NCBI GenBank assembly: GCA_945863875.1
Contig: CAMBBS010000005.1
Span: 87,490 to 151,489 of the forward strand
Source of the DNA: Desulfopila aestuarii DSM 18488
Lineage (GTDB): Bacteria > Desulfobacterota > Desulfobulbia > Desulfobulbales > Desulfocapsaceae
Length of the DNA: 64,000 bases
Direction of reading: 5' to 3'
Shown here: positions 46,867 through 56,730 of the stretch, piece after piece
Numbering within the stretch: position 1 is the first letter of the stretch
Layout of the letters: every line of letters starts with the position of its first letter
Program-made: the position numbers and the translations under genes
Notes under the pieces: generated by a model
The model's input: only the letters and a program-made list of their open reading frames with translations
Databases searched by the model: none
Told to the model about the DNA's origin: nothing

Positions 46867-47035
46867 AGGATGAGCACGAGCTCCCCTGCGGAATGGTGGA
46901 CAGAATCGTTTATGGTATTATTGTGTTGTGGAAAAACTATTGAAAAAAACTATCTGCATTGCCTTGAAAAATGATACACTGAAGAAAGTGCCACGTACCC
47001 CTTTCGATTCTAAATAATACATTGAATATTTTCAA

Positions 47036-48646
47036 ATGGATATAAAACAACGCCACCTGGTAAATAAATATCTCGACCTGTTTTTCCGACGCAAGATATT
47101 CATTGTCGTCTTATTGCTCTTCAGTCTGCCGGTCGGCCTGGGACTGTATCTTCGTACCCCCAAGGTATACGAATCTTCGAGCCTGCTCAGTTATCAGCAG
47201 CAGAAGATCAGCCCCAACAGCATGTCGCCCGATGTCCAGTCACAGATCCGCGATATTGTCGGCACCCTGAGTCAAATTGTGACGAGCAGGAACAATCTGG
47301 AAAAAATAATTAAGGATCTCGATCTCTATCCGGAATTGCGCGAAAAACTGCCGATAGAGGATGTCATCGAAAAATTCAGGGAAAAAATCAAGATAACACC
47401 CTCCACCCGGGGAAATATTTTCACCATATCCTATTCCGGCGGCCAGCCGGAAAAAGTTGTCAGGGTGACCAATGCCATTGCCGCAAAATTTATTGAGGAG
47501 AACCTGAAATATCGCCAGGAAAAGGCGATGGATACCTCCTCGTATACCAATCAAGAATTGCAGATGGCCAAAAAAGTCATGGATGCCCAAGAAAACGCCA
47601 TGCGAGATTATAAACTGAAAAATTTTAATGAAATGCCCGGAAACAGGGAGGCGAATATGTCCAGGCTGACCTCTCTTCAGGAGCAATACCAGGGCAAGCA
47701 GGATAGCATTCAGGATTTGGAACGGACGCTTGTACTTATTCAAGATCAAATGAACAACCAAAAAATCCTGGCCCAACGTTCGGCTGAATATCCAGCCGAG
47801 GTAGCCGTGGAAATTGCAGATGGGTCGGATGCCTTTCAGCGACTGGCGCAATTGCGTTTGACTTTGGATGGATTGTTGTTGAAGTATACCGAAAAACATC
47901 CGGAGATTATTCGGGTTCGTAAACTTATCGCCAAACTGGAGGGAGAAGTACAGAGCGAAGGCGCTGCTGGAAATGCTGCATCGGCCGCGTCGCAACCAAC
48001 GTCCTCGGCAATTTTGACCGGGCAGCGGGCCCAGAAACAAGATGCATCCTATGTGCAGACCTTGCTGCAGCTTGAGGCACAGCGAAATGACATTAAAAGA
48101 AATATTGAAAACATCGCAGGTGAAAAAGACCAGCTGAGAGAGAAAATCGAGCAATATGAAGCATGGGTGGCCGCTGCTCCGGTAAGAGAAGCGGAATGGT
48201 CTTCCCTGACTCGGGAATATGATCAGCTGAAAAAGCATTATGACTATCTTGTGTCCCAGAATCTTGCGGCACAATCGATGCTCAATCTCGAGGAGCGGCA
48301 GAAAGGGAGTCAATTTAAAATCGAAGATCCCGGGCGGTTCCCAGGAAAGCCTGTCAAACCAGACTTCCTGATGATCATGGGCATGAGTGTTCTGGTCGGG
48401 TTTGGTCTGGGAATCGGCGGGGTGCTGGTCTTAGATATTTTTGACGCGTCGTTTCACGATCCGGAAACACTCGAATCAAGCCTTGGGGTACCGCTGCTTA
48501 TCACCATTCCGTATATTGAGACCCAGGCTGAGGTGAAAAAAAAGAAATGGCTGCTGCTTGTCAAGGCGATCATGCTTCTGTCAGGAAGTGGCCTCGTTGC
48601 GGCACTGTTTGCTCTGGTGTGGGTCCGAGGCTATATCGTTTTATAA
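47036..48646 (+). CDS. Wzz/GNVR-type polysaccharide chain-length protein
   Basis: The 536-residue protein has a membrane helix near the N-terminus (about 19-40), a long periplasmic coiled-coil region (about 130-430, with GNVR-like 'LTREYDQLKKHYDYLVSQN'), a Pro-rich segment and second helix ('FLMIMGMSVLVGFGLGIGGVLVLD'), and a third hydrophobic stretch at the very end. It sets the chain length of an exported polysaccharide together with the BY-kinase gene that follows. No ribosome site is seen before the ATG and no clear promoter in the 169-base gap. Confidence 0.88.
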   Translation: MDIKQRHLVNKYLDLFFRRKIFIVVLLLFSLPVGLGLYLRTPKVYESSSLLSYQQQKISPNSMSPDVQSQIRDIVGTLSQIVTSRNNLEKIIKDLDLYPELREKLPIEDVIEKFREKIKITPSTRGNIFTISYSGGQPEKVVRVTNAIAAKFIEENLKYRQEKAMDTSSYTNQELQMAKKVMDAQENAMRDYKLKNFNEMPGNREANMSRLTSLQEQYQGKQDSIQDLERTLVLIQDQMNNQKILAQRSAEYPAEVAVEIADGSDAFQRLAQLRLTLDGLLLKYTEKHPEIIRVRKLIAKLEGEVQSEGAAGNAASAASQPTSSAILTGQRAQKQDASYVQTLLQLEAQRNDIKRNIENIAGEKDQLREKIEQYEAWVAAAPVREAEWSSLTREYDQLKKHYDYLVSQNLAAQSMLNLEERQKGSQFKIEDPGRFPGKPVKPDFLMIMGMSVLVGFGLGIGGVLVLDIFDASFHDPETLESSLGVPLLITIPYIETQAEVKKKKWLLLVKAIMLLSGSGLVAALFALVWVRGYIVL

Positions 48647-48700
48647 TAATGTACCGGTCTACTACGAAAAAAAAATCACAAGCTGGAGTAACAAGAGAAG

Positions 48701-49606
48701 ATGGGAAAGACCTCCAAGATGCTGAGCAAGGCAGGTTATGGCCTGGACGGGCAGTTGCAGACAGCGCCAGAGATACGAACAGTCGACATGGAAAGTTCTG
48801 TTGCGGAAAAGAAAGAAAGAATTATGGAAGACAGGGCGATCAAGGATAAAGTGATCTCGTTGCGCGTCCCCCAGCCGGCAACGGTACCTTCACCGGCGTG
48901 GGATGAGCGGCTGACCAAGGTTGCCGGTTTCACCAACAGAACCGCCGAGTCATTTCGTGTCTTGCGGTCAAAAATATTGCAGCCGCAGGATGGCACACCT
49001 CCACCCAGAACCATCATGGTCACTTCCGCCCTCCCCCGGGAGGGGAAAACATTTGTCTCGGCCAACCTTGGCATCGCCCTGGCTCAAGGGATGGATCAAC
49101 ACGCACTCCTGGTGGACTGCGATCTTCGTGCCCCTTCTCTCGCCCAGCTCTTCGGCATCTCCTCGGAACGAGGACTTGCCGAATACCTGCAGGACGGTGC
49201 TGATCTTGGCTCTCTCCTCCTGAAAACGTCCATGGAAAAATTATCAATACTTCCCAGCGGGTCACCACCGGTCAATCCGGCCGAGCTTCTTGGCTCAAGT
49301 CGCATGCAAAACCTGGTGGAGGAACTGGCGAGCCGCTATCCGGACAGGTATGTGATTTTTGATACCCCTCCCCTGGAGGTCGCCTCCGAGTCAAAGGTGC
49401 TCTCCCAGGCCGTGGATGGGGTGGTGCTGGTGGTCAGAGAGGGGGTTTCCGACAAGGCTCTGATTGAAAAATTCATCTCGGATATCGGCAAGGATAAAAT
49501 TATCGGGGTGATCTTCAATGGCCATAAAAGCAACTTCATTTCCACCAGGCTGGTCGACAAGAGCCACTACTATTACGGTAACTATTATAATAAAAAAACC
49601 GAGTAG
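48701..49606 (+). CDS. BY-kinase (CpsD/CapB-like tyrosine autokinase)
   Basis: The 301-residue protein has Walker A 'PREGKTFVSANLG', Walker A' 'LLVDCDLRAPS', Walker B 'YVIFDTPP' and a Tyr-rich tail 'SHYYYGNYYNKK' that is the autophosphorylation cluster. It is a separate cytoplasmic kinase, with the Wzz-like gene 54 bases upstream as its membrane partner. The first 90 residues are variable. Together they control polysaccharide export. Confidence 0.92.
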   Translation: MGKTSKMLSKAGYGLDGQLQTAPEIRTVDMESSVAEKKERIMEDRAIKDKVISLRVPQPATVPSPAWDERLTKVAGFTNRTAESFRVLRSKILQPQDGTPPPRTIMVTSALPREGKTFVSANLGIALAQGMDQHALLVDCDLRAPSLAQLFGISSERGLAEYLQDGADLGSLLLKTSMEKLSILPSGSPPVNPAELLGSSRMQNLVEELASRYPDRYVIFDTPPLEVASESKVLSQAVDGVVLVVREGVSDKALIEKFISDIGKDKIIGVIFNGHKSNFISTRLVDKSHYYYGNYYNKKTE

Positions 49607-49622
49607 GGAAGAAAGGCGACGC

Positions 49623-51440
49623 CTATTTTTTCTTTCTCGGGCCTATTTTTGGCATGCGCACATTGTCCTGCGGCAAAGACTTGTGCAGAATCTTTCGCTG
49701 CAGCATCCTGTCCGACTGTTTGCGTGGCACGGTGAGCGGTTCCCCTGATCCCGGCTTTAGGCCGGTTACATACATAGCCGTGGAGATGGTGCCCGGGGTA
49801 GGGGTAAAATCCTGCGGTTTGCGTATCTGCAGTCCGAGCTTTTGCATGTCCTGTGCAAGCTTTTCCGCATGCCGTGGTGTCGATCCCGGATGAGCGGTGA
49901 TGACATACGGCGTGAATTCAATATTGTTTTTGCCGATCTCCTTGCCTATCCTGCGGCATTCGGCGACGAATTTCTGCAGCAGGGCATGGGGTTCCTTGTG
50001 CATGAGACGGAGCAGTTCGTCGTCGGTGTGTTCGGGGGCGATCTTCAACGATCCCGGGGTATGGGCCTGGAGAATTTTTTTCATCAGCCTCGGCGTGCGC
50101 AGGAGGAGTTCCATGCGCAGGCCGGAGGAGATGAATACTTTCTTCACGCCGTCAATGGCGGCGATGTCGTCGAGCAGATGAAGAAAAAGATCTTCATCTA
50201 TCTTCAGATGTGCACAGAGTTTCGGATAAAGACAGTCGCGTTTTTGGCAGGATCCTATGGCGCAGTGTGTGCCGTAGAGGTTGGCGGTCGGTCCGCCAAG
50301 GTCACTGATGGTGCCGGTGAAATCGGCCATTTGCGAGATATGGAGGCATTCCTTGCCGATCGACTCTCTGCTGCGCGAGACGATGGCCGGACCCTGGTGC
50401 CTGGTAATGGCGCAGAAGGAGCAGTTTCCCGAACAGCCGCGAACGATGGTCACTGAATCCTTGATCATTCTGAAGGCCGGGATCGGTTCGTCGTGCGGAT
50501 GCGGCCGCCTGGTGTAGGGCAGGCTATACAGCGCATCGAGTTCGTCCGGCGAGAGCGGTTTCGCCGCCGGATGTTGAACGACCCAGTGGCTTTGCTGCCG
50601 TTGCAGGATAATGCGGGCGGAAGAGGCGCGTGAGTGCTTGTCTATTTCCGTTTCGGCGAGCAGAAAGTCCCGGTTGTGCTGCTGTATTGTTGCCCAAGAG
50701 GGCAGCACGAGAAATTTTTGTGAGCTTGTCATTTGCCCTGCAGGACAATCTGCGGTCAATTGCGCGGGGAACTGCCCCTGTAGTTCCTGGTCGGTGAACC
50801 TCTGGCAGGTTCCGGCAATAAAAGAGAGCGGCCTTTTTTCAGCACATCGCCTGGCTATTTCAACGATCGCTTTTTCACCCATGCCATAGACGAGCAGATC
50901 CGCCTTTGCGTCGGTGAGGAAGGAAGAGCGAAGTTTCTCCTGCTTGAAGTCGTAGTGGACAAATCGCCGCAGCGAGGCCTCGATGCCGCCGAGGACGATC
51001 GGGACATCGCGAAAGGCCGAGCGGGCGAGGCTGGTATAGATCAGACAGGCCCGGTCAGGCCGTCTCCTCGCCGTCTTAAGCCGCTCACCGCCCCGCCAGG
51101 GGTTGCCGTTCGGTGAGTAGGCGTCCGTGTCGCGGACCTTGCCGTTGCCGCTGTAATTTGCCACAATAGAGTCAAGGTTTCCGGCGGTAATGCCGCAAAA
51201 CAGTTTTGGGGGAGGAAAACTTTTGAAATCCTCGGCCGTGTCATATCGCGGCTGGGGGAGTATCGCCACCCGAAAGCCATGGCTTTCCAGCAGCCTGCCG
51301 ATAAGCGCCACACCGAAGGAAGGATGGTCGATATAGGCATCGCCGGTGATGAGCAGGACATCGAGGTGGGACCAGCCCCGCTGCCTGCACTCCTCCCAGG
51401 ATATGGGTAGAGGAGGAGGGCAGCCGGAGGAGAGTTTCAT
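49623..51440 (-). CDS. ygiQ: YgiQ-family radical SAM protein
   Basis: The 605-residue protein has an N-terminal UPF0313 part ('LDVLLITGDAYIDHPSFG'), the radical SAM motif 'RGCSGNCSFCAITRHQG' (CxxxCxxC), then 'FISSGLRMELLL' and 'LKIAPEHTDDELLRLM'. YgiQ proteins are widespread but of unknown function. Length is normal. It overlaps nothing; nhaD lies 21 bases upstream on the same strand. Confidence 0.92.
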   Translation of the reverse strand: MKLSSGCPPPLPISWEECRQRGWSHLDVLLITGDAYIDHPSFGVALIGRLLESHGFRVAILPQPRYDTAEDFKSFPPPKLFCGITAGNLDSIVANYSGNGKVRDTDAYSPNGNPWRGGERLKTARRRPDRACLIYTSLARSAFRDVPIVLGGIEASLRRFVHYDFKQEKLRSSFLTDAKADLLVYGMGEKAIVEIARRCAEKRPLSFIAGTCQRFTDQELQGQFPAQLTADCPAGQMTSSQKFLVLPSWATIQQHNRDFLLAETEIDKHSRASSARIILQRQQSHWVVQHPAAKPLSPDELDALYSLPYTRRPHPHDEPIPAFRMIKDSVTIVRGCSGNCSFCAITRHQGPAIVSRSRESIGKECLHISQMADFTGTISDLGGPTANLYGTHCAIGSCQKRDCLYPKLCAHLKIDEDLFLHLLDDIAAIDGVKKVFISSGLRMELLLRTPRLMKKILQAHTPGSLKIAPEHTDDELLRLMHKEPHALLQKFVAECRRIGKEIGKNNIEFTPYVITAHPGSTPRHAEKLAQDMQKLGLQIRKPQDFTPTPGTISTAMYVTGLKPGSGEPLTVPRKQSDRMLQRKILHKSLPQDNVRMPKIGPRKKK

Positions 51441-51461
51441 GACAGTAGTTGTGGCGACTTC

Positions 51462-52886
51462 TTACATCATTTTGGCATTGATAAAAAGATGACAGAGGAT
51501 CGATGCAGCATAGCCGAGGGCGATCGCCGGCGTCCATTTCAAATGGGCATTGAAGGTGTACACCCCCCTCGCAGCCCCCATCAGCGCCACCCCGGCCGCG
51601 GAACCAATGGACAACAGGCTGCCGCCCACCCCGGCGGTCATTGTGACCAGCAGCCATTGTCCATGGGACATGTCCGGCTGCATGGTCAATACGGCAAACA
51701 TCACCGGAATATTATCTACAACAGCCGAGAGGAGGCCGATAATGACGTTGGCGGTGGTTGCCCCCAGGCCGAGGTAGAGGAATTTGGAGATGGAAGCGAG
51801 GTAACCGAACTGCGAAAGGCCGCCGACACAGAGAATAACCCCGTAAAAGAAAAGCAAGGTATCCCACTCCGCCCTGGCCACCTTCTTGAAAATATCAAAG
51901 GGGTCCGGGATGGCATGATAGGTTTGATGTGCCAGCGGGTTATCGTCAATATCATAATTTCGATGTTCTCTTTTCTTTAAATAATAGGAGAAGAAACCAA
52001 GATATCCGAGACCAAGCATCATGCCTGCTGCCGGCGGCAAATGAAGGAAATTATGGAAGGAAACCGCTGTCGTTATGGTTGCCAGAAAGAGAAAAATGAT
52101 CCGTCTGGCACCAAGTTTCATGACATATTGATCCTTGCTCGGCTGGGGCGTTTTTTTGCTGATGGCAAAATTCATAAAAATAGCCGGCACCAGCCAGTTG
52201 ACCAGAGAGGGGATAAAGATGTGAAAGAACTCGGAGAACTGAACAATGCCCTTTTGCCAGACCATCAGGGTGGTGATGTCGCCGAAAGGGGAGAATGCCC
52301 CGCCGGCATTGGCGGCAATGACAATGTTGATGCAGGCCACCGCGACAAATTTTTTGTCACTGCCGCCGACCGCCATGGCCACCGCACCCATCAGCAGCGC
52401 GGTGGTCAGATTATCGGCCACGGGCGAGATGCAGAAGGCCAGCAGGCCGGTCACCCAGAATACCGCCCGCAGGGAAAATCCGCGGGTGACGAGCCAGGAG
52501 CGCAAGGCCTGAAAGACGTTACGTTCGTCCATGGCATTGATATAGGTCATGGCGACGAGGAGAAAGAGAAACAGTTCCGCATATTCGAGAAGATTGTGGC
52601 GAATGGCTTCTTCCGCCGCATGGGTGTTGCCGGCGTTAATGAAGGTGATGGCGACAAGAACCCAGATAACCCCCGCGGCCAGAAGTACCGGCTTGGATTT
52701 TCTTAAATGAAGATGCTCTTCCATGATCACCAGGGAATAAGCGGCTACAAAAAGCAAGACCGAGAGTATGCCGAAAAAGGATCCGGTGAGTGCCGCAGTA
52801 TCAACCTCCGTACCTGCACCGCCACTGGCAAAGGCGAGCGTGCCGGAGGCAAGTGTAACACAGAACAGCAAAAGCAGTTTCTTCAT
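51462..52886 (-). CDS. nhaD: NhaD-type sodium/proton antiporter
   Basis: The 474-residue protein starts with a signal-like helix and then has about 12 membrane helices of the ion transporter superfamily: 'FLFLLVAMTYINAMDERNVF', 'ISPVADNLTTALLMG', 'NIVIAANAGGAFSPFGDITTLMVWQ' and 'AVVDNIPVMFAV'. NhaD exports Na+ or Li+ in exchange for protons. Fits a marine or saline habitat, which is inference. Confidence 0.92.
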   Translation of the reverse strand: MKKLLLLFCVTLASGTLAFASGGAGTEVDTAALTGSFFGILSVLLFVAAYSLVIMEEHLHLRKSKPVLLAAGVIWVLVAITFINAGNTHAAEEAIRHNLLEYAELFLFLLVAMTYINAMDERNVFQALRSWLVTRGFSLRAVFWVTGLLAFCISPVADNLTTALLMGAVAMAVGGSDKKFVAVACINIVIAANAGGAFSPFGDITTLMVWQKGIVQFSEFFHIFIPSLVNWLVPAIFMNFAISKKTPQPSKDQYVMKLGARRIIFLFLATITTAVSFHNFLHLPPAAGMMLGLGYLGFFSYYLKKREHRNYDIDDNPLAHQTYHAIPDPFDIFKKVARAEWDTLLFFYGVILCVGGLSQFGYLASISKFLYLGLGATTANVIIGLLSAVVDNIPVMFAVLTMQPDMSHGQWLLVTMTAGVGGSLLSIGSAAGVALMGAARGVYTFNAHLKWTPAIALGYAASILCHLFINAKMM

Positions 52887-53030
52887 TAGTTATTTCCTGG
52901 TTAGAATTGGCACAATGTTCATCAGAAGTGGGGGCTAAAGACAAGCGACGATTATACCAGCCCGACAGGACCATCGCAAGAAGAGTCCCGTGGTCCTGGA
53001 AAATACCAATGCTGCAGCAAAAAGGGTCGC

Positions 53031-53072
53031 CCCTCCGGCCGGGCCGCTGAAAAAGCGAACCGGACCGGAGGG
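53031..53072. repeat. GC-rich inverted repeat between nhaD and sulP
   Basis: CCCTCCGG (53031-53038) and CCGGAGGG (53065-53072) pair across 26 bases that are also partly complementary. It lies between nhaD and sulP, which are both on the minus strand, and has no T-run. It may act as a Rho-type or REP-like element; nothing else is visible in this 214-base gap. Confidence 0.3.
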
Positions 53073-53100
53073 TGAAGGTCGTGCAAATAGGGGACAGCCG

Positions 53101-55257
53101 TTACTCTTTTATCGGGATGTATTTGGTCAGGGGGCAGTTATCACAGCCGGCCTCCGGAAGATCGGTGCCATTATGGATTTGATCAATCAGGGCGGCAACG
53201 GCGGTTTTGCTGTCGGCATACATGTGCTGTTTGCCGATTGTCTCGATCAGTCCTGTCCGTTCCATCACATTCAGCACCTGCCCTTTAACACCGCACATGG
53301 CAAAACCGAGCTTGGCACTCCTTACCCGCTTGCACAGCATCTCCAGTGCTTCTTCGCCGGACGCGTCCATATCGTTTATCCCCCGGGCATCGAGAAGAAT
53401 ATAGCGAAGGTCGGGTTGCTCTGTGCGGAATTTGGCCACCTGCTCATCAAGATAACTGGCGTTGGCAAAAAAGAGCGCGCCGTCAAAGCGGACGACGGAA
53501 ATATGCCGACAGCCCTTTAAGCGATAATGTTCGGCACTTGTCAGGACGTTTTCTTCATTCATCGACAGCCTTGCCACGACGGGGCGCATCGACTTGTAGA
53601 GAAAGACAATCATGGAAAGGGCAACACCAACCATGATTCCTTTGTCCAGGTGCGGCGCAAAGTAGAGGGTCACCATAAAACTGAGTATGGATATGGCGCC
53701 ATCATACCACTGGGCTTTCCAGGAATGGACAAACCCTTTGATGTTGACCAGGCCGATAACCGCCATCATGATGACGGCAGCCAGTACCGCCTGGGGCAGA
53801 TGGTAGAGCAACGGCGTAAAAAAGAGCAGGGTAATGACTACCATCACCGAGGTCACCACCGAGGAGATGCCGGAAACTGCGCCGGACTGGAGGTTTACCG
53901 CCGAGCGGGAAAAGGAACCGGATACCGCATAACTCGAACCGATTGAACCAAAAATGTTGGCCAGTCCCTGGCCGATAAGTTCCTGGTTTGGATCGAGTTT
54001 CTGACCGGTTTTGGCGGCCATGGCCTTGGCGATGGCGATCGCCTCCATAAAGCCGAGCAGGGAAATGATGACGGCGGTGGGAAGAAGTTTCATGAAGGAC
54101 TTCGCGTCAAGCTCCGGGACGGTAAATTGGGGCAGACCCTCGGGGATCTTCCCGACCACCGCCCCTCCGCCCATGACCGGAATGGCTTCCGGCTTGAGCG
54201 GAGAATTGCCGACTTTCAATCGCCAGGTATTTCCGTCGGTCGCCATCCCTTCAGGGACCGAATCCTTGGGGTACAGGTTCAGGGAATCACTGTCTTTAAC
54301 ACCGGCAAATTGCATGGACCGCAGCTCGGCTCGCAGCAGATAGCTGTGATGTTTGGCTTCGGAGATTTTAAGCGCAAGGAGCTCTGCCTGGCTATGCAGT
54401 TCGATAAGCTCAATACTCTTGCCATGTCCTTTTGGTAACTTTTGCAGCTCTTCTTCCAGGCGCAGACTGAGGGCTGTTCTTTGCTCTCCCAGGACATTAC
54501 TCTCTGTGGCCGAGCTGTTGAATGCAGTGATTTTCTCCATGGCAGCAGGGCTATGGATGGCGGAAATATCCAGCCTGGCGTCATTATTGTAGCCGGTAAA
54601 ATAGGAAATAAGGGTGGCGATGGCCACGGCCACGAGCACGTTGGGGATGCGTGGGTTGATTTTCTTGAGTACCGCCATGACGACCACCGCGCAGACGCCG
54701 TAGAGCAGCGTCGGCAGATGGGTATAGTCCATTGCCGCCTGGGCAACCCGGACCATCGTCTCATAATGATGTCCGGCGCTGTCGACGGACACGCCAAAGA
54801 ATTTTGAGAACTGGGAAGAGGCAATTATAATGGCGGCGGCGTTGGTAAAACCGTTGACCACGGGATGTGAGAGAAAATTGACGACCAGGCCGAGGCGAAG
54901 CACCCCGAGGGAAAACTGGAAAATACCGACGGTCAGGGCCAGGGCGATCGAATACGCGATGAACTGGGTTGAGCCGGCGGTGGCCAGCGGTTCAAGGGAC
55001 GCGGCGGACATGAGCGAGACGACGGCGACTGGGCCGGTGGCCAGCTGCCGGCTGGAACCGAAGAGGGCCGCGACCATGGGGGGGAGGAATGCAGCGTACA
55101 AACCATAGTAGGCCGGTAATCCGGCAAGCTGGGCGTAGGCCATCGACTGGGGAATGAGCACGAGGGCGACAGTGAGACCGGCAAGGAAATCAATTTTGAA
55201 CTTGCCGGTGTCATAATCTTTAAACCAGGCAATAAATGGAAAAATCTTTAAAATCAT
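53101..55257 (-). CDS. SulP-family anion transporter with large insertion
   Basis: The 718-residue protein has the SulP core ('IPQSMAYAQLAGLPAYYGLYAAFLPPM', 'GPVAVVSLM', 'SHPVVNGFTNAAA', 'GSSYAVSGSFSRSAVN') and a C-terminal STAS domain (about 590-700, 'DARGINDMDASGEEAL'). Family members carry sulfate, bicarbonate or other anions. Unusual is an extra soluble segment of about 140 residues at 224-363, where most relatives have a short loop, placed before 'VVGKIPEGLPQF'. AAAGGAG precedes the ATG. Confidence 0.9.
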   Translation of the reverse strand: MILKIFPFIAWFKDYDTGKFKIDFLAGLTVALVLIPQSMAYAQLAGLPAYYGLYAAFLPPMVAALFGSSRQLATGPVAVVSLMSAASLEPLATAGSTQFIAYSIALALTVGIFQFSLGVLRLGLVVNFLSHPVVNGFTNAAAIIIASSQFSKFFGVSVDSAGHHYETMVRVAQAAMDYTHLPTLLYGVCAVVVMAVLKKINPRIPNVLVAVAIATLISYFTGYNNDARLDISAIHSPAAMEKITAFNSSATESNVLGEQRTALSLRLEEELQKLPKGHGKSIELIELHSQAELLALKISEAKHHSYLLRAELRSMQFAGVKDSDSLNLYPKDSVPEGMATDGNTWRLKVGNSPLKPEAIPVMGGGAVVGKIPEGLPQFTVPELDAKSFMKLLPTAVIISLLGFMEAIAIAKAMAAKTGQKLDPNQELIGQGLANIFGSIGSSYAVSGSFSRSAVNLQSGAVSGISSVVTSVMVVITLLFFTPLLYHLPQAVLAAVIMMAVIGLVNIKGFVHSWKAQWYDGAISILSFMVTLYFAPHLDKGIMVGVALSMIVFLYKSMRPVVARLSMNEENVLTSAEHYRLKGCRHISVVRFDGALFFANASYLDEQVAKFRTEQPDLRYILLDARGINDMDASGEEALEMLCKRVRSAKLGFAMCGVKGQVLNVMERTGLIETIGKQHMYADSKTAVAALIDQIHNGTDLPEAGCDNCPLTKYIPIKE

Positions 55258-55540
55258 CTTTTCAGCTCCTTTTAAAAATACAATATCTTTTTTAATTATG
55301 TTGTGTTCTCAGATTGAATATATGTCCCCAGATTGCCTGTCTTTTCAGAACAGCTAATCAAAGCGCTCTTGCAAATAAAGTCAAGAAGAAATACAAAAAG
55401 CAAGGGGAGATATACACAAAACCGGTGCAAAATTGCATTTTCACGAAAAGTATGGTTATCAGAGAGGGACTGAACATTGTATTGCACTATCAATCGTGAT
55501 GAAAAAAAAATTGGCATGGATCGACGGCTCGGAGGCAGGA

Positions 55541-56224
55541 GTGACAGAAGATAAAGGAATGAAGTCTGCAAAGGATTGTTTTTGCATATTGCTTGCTGAT
55601 GACCATGTGTTAATTCGCTATGGCATACGAAATATCATTAAAATGAATGATAAGCTCCGGGTGGTCGGCGAGGTGAGCCGCGGCGAGGAGATTATGGATT
55701 TTCTCGCGGGCTCGGAAGTGGATATGATAATTCTCGATATTTCCATGCCGGGTATCGGCGGGATGGCGGCGGCAAAACTCGTCAAGAGCAAATATCCCTG
55801 GATCAAAATACTCATGCTGACCATGCATAAAAACAAGCAGTACTTCTATAATGCCATGGCGGCCGGGGCCGATGGTTATCTCATGAAGGATGATTCGGAT
55901 CAGGAGCTGCTCATTGCCATCGACAAGGTGTTAGCCGGTAAAAGTTATATCTCTCCTCATATGGTCGATGATTTTGCCGATGATGTGATCAGCATGTATC
56001 GTACTGAAAAGAAAAGTCCTTTTCAGGAATTGACCAAACGGGAAAAAGAGGTGCTGCAGATGGTCGTCCAGGGCTATACCAGCAAAAAGATGGCCGAACA
56101 GTTAAAACTGAGTCAGCGGACCATTGACCACCATCGCTCCAACCTGCTGCGCAAATTCAACAGAAAAAACAGTATCGATCTGGTGAATTATGCCGTTCGC
56201 AATGGCTTTGCCTCCGGCGACTAG
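55541..56224 (+). CDS. NarL/LuxR-family response regulator
   Basis: The 227-residue protein has a REC domain ('CILLADDHVLIRYGI', phospho-acceptor Asp in 'MIILDISMPG', Lys in 'GYLMKDDS') and a LuxR-type helix-turn-helix ('LTKREKEVLQMVVQGYTSKKMAEQLKLSQRTIDHHRSNL'). No histidine kinase is adjacent. GTG 55541 with GGAGG five bases upstream was chosen; the frame is open to 55433. The 283 bases between sulP and this start hold no other gene that I see. Confidence 0.9.
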   Translation: MTEDKGMKSAKDCFCILLADDHVLIRYGIRNIIKMNDKLRVVGEVSRGEEIMDFLAGSEVDMIILDISMPGIGGMAAAKLVKSKYPWIKILMLTMHKNKQYFYNAMAAGADGYLMKDDSDQELLIAIDKVLAGKSYISPHMVDDFADDVISMYRTEKKSPFQELTKREKEVLQMVVQGYTSKKMAEQLKLSQRTIDHHRSNLLRKFNRKNSIDLVNYAVRNGFASGD

Positions 56225-56267
56225 TACCAATTCCTGGCGAAAATTAGCTGCGGATAAATTGCCTAAC

Positions 56268-56325
56268 TGTGTATAATTCTTTGTCAAATTATTTTTATAT
56301 TTTTAGGAATAGGTATAAATACCTA
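56268..56325. promoter_or_regulatory. DnaA-box-like site and palindrome upstream of the HU gene
   Basis: In the AT-rich gap before the second HU gene, TGTGTATAA (56268-56276) is the complement of TTATACACA, a DnaA-box form. TAGGTATAAATACCTA (56310-56325) is a 7-bp inverted repeat around AA and looks like an operator. One DnaA box alone does not make an origin. Confidence 0.35.
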
Positions 56326-56440
56326 GTAAGAAAACAGTATTTCTGACAATTGTTTTTTCTGCTGTACCGACTATGAAGAGACATCTGGTATGCTCATCTT
56401 GAGAGTTATTTAGTTCTTCAGCGGAAAGGGTCAGAGAAAA

Positions 56441-56713
56441 ATGAATAAGGGTGAACTTGTTGCAACAATCGCCGAAGTAGCCGGCATGACCAAGGTTCGG
56501 GCGGAAATAGCCCTCAATAAGGTGCTTGCCAATCTATGCGGGGCCATGGAAAAAGGCGAGAGGGTGACGCTGTCGGGCTTTGGCTCCTTTACGGTTGTTG
56601 AAAGGGCGGAACAGAAGGGGCGAAATCCCCAGACCGGGCAGGCCATTGTTATCCCCGCCCACAATGTCGTCAAATTTAAGCCTGGAAAGGATTTGTGCAG
56701 CAGGGTGAGGTGA
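56441..56713 (+). CDS. HU-family DNA-binding protein (second copy)
   Basis: The 90-residue protein has 'MNKGELVATIAEVAGMTKVRAEIALNKVL', 'GERVTLSGFGSFTVVERAEQKGRNPQTG' and 'NVVKFKPGKDL', closer to classical HU than the copy at 17169. It bends and packs DNA. AAAGGG lies upstream of the ATG. Confidence 0.93.
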   Translation: MNKGELVATIAEVAGMTKVRAEIALNKVLANLCGAMEKGERVTLSGFGSFTVVERAEQKGRNPQTGQAIVIPAHNVVKFKPGKDLCSRVR

Positions 56714-56730
56714 TTTTGCCGTATCGGGTA

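Noticed and set aside
47240..48313. A 357-codon antisense frame inside the Wzz-like gene
   Set aside because: The sense strand gives a coherent membrane and coiled-coil protein; the antisense product has no family-like motif.
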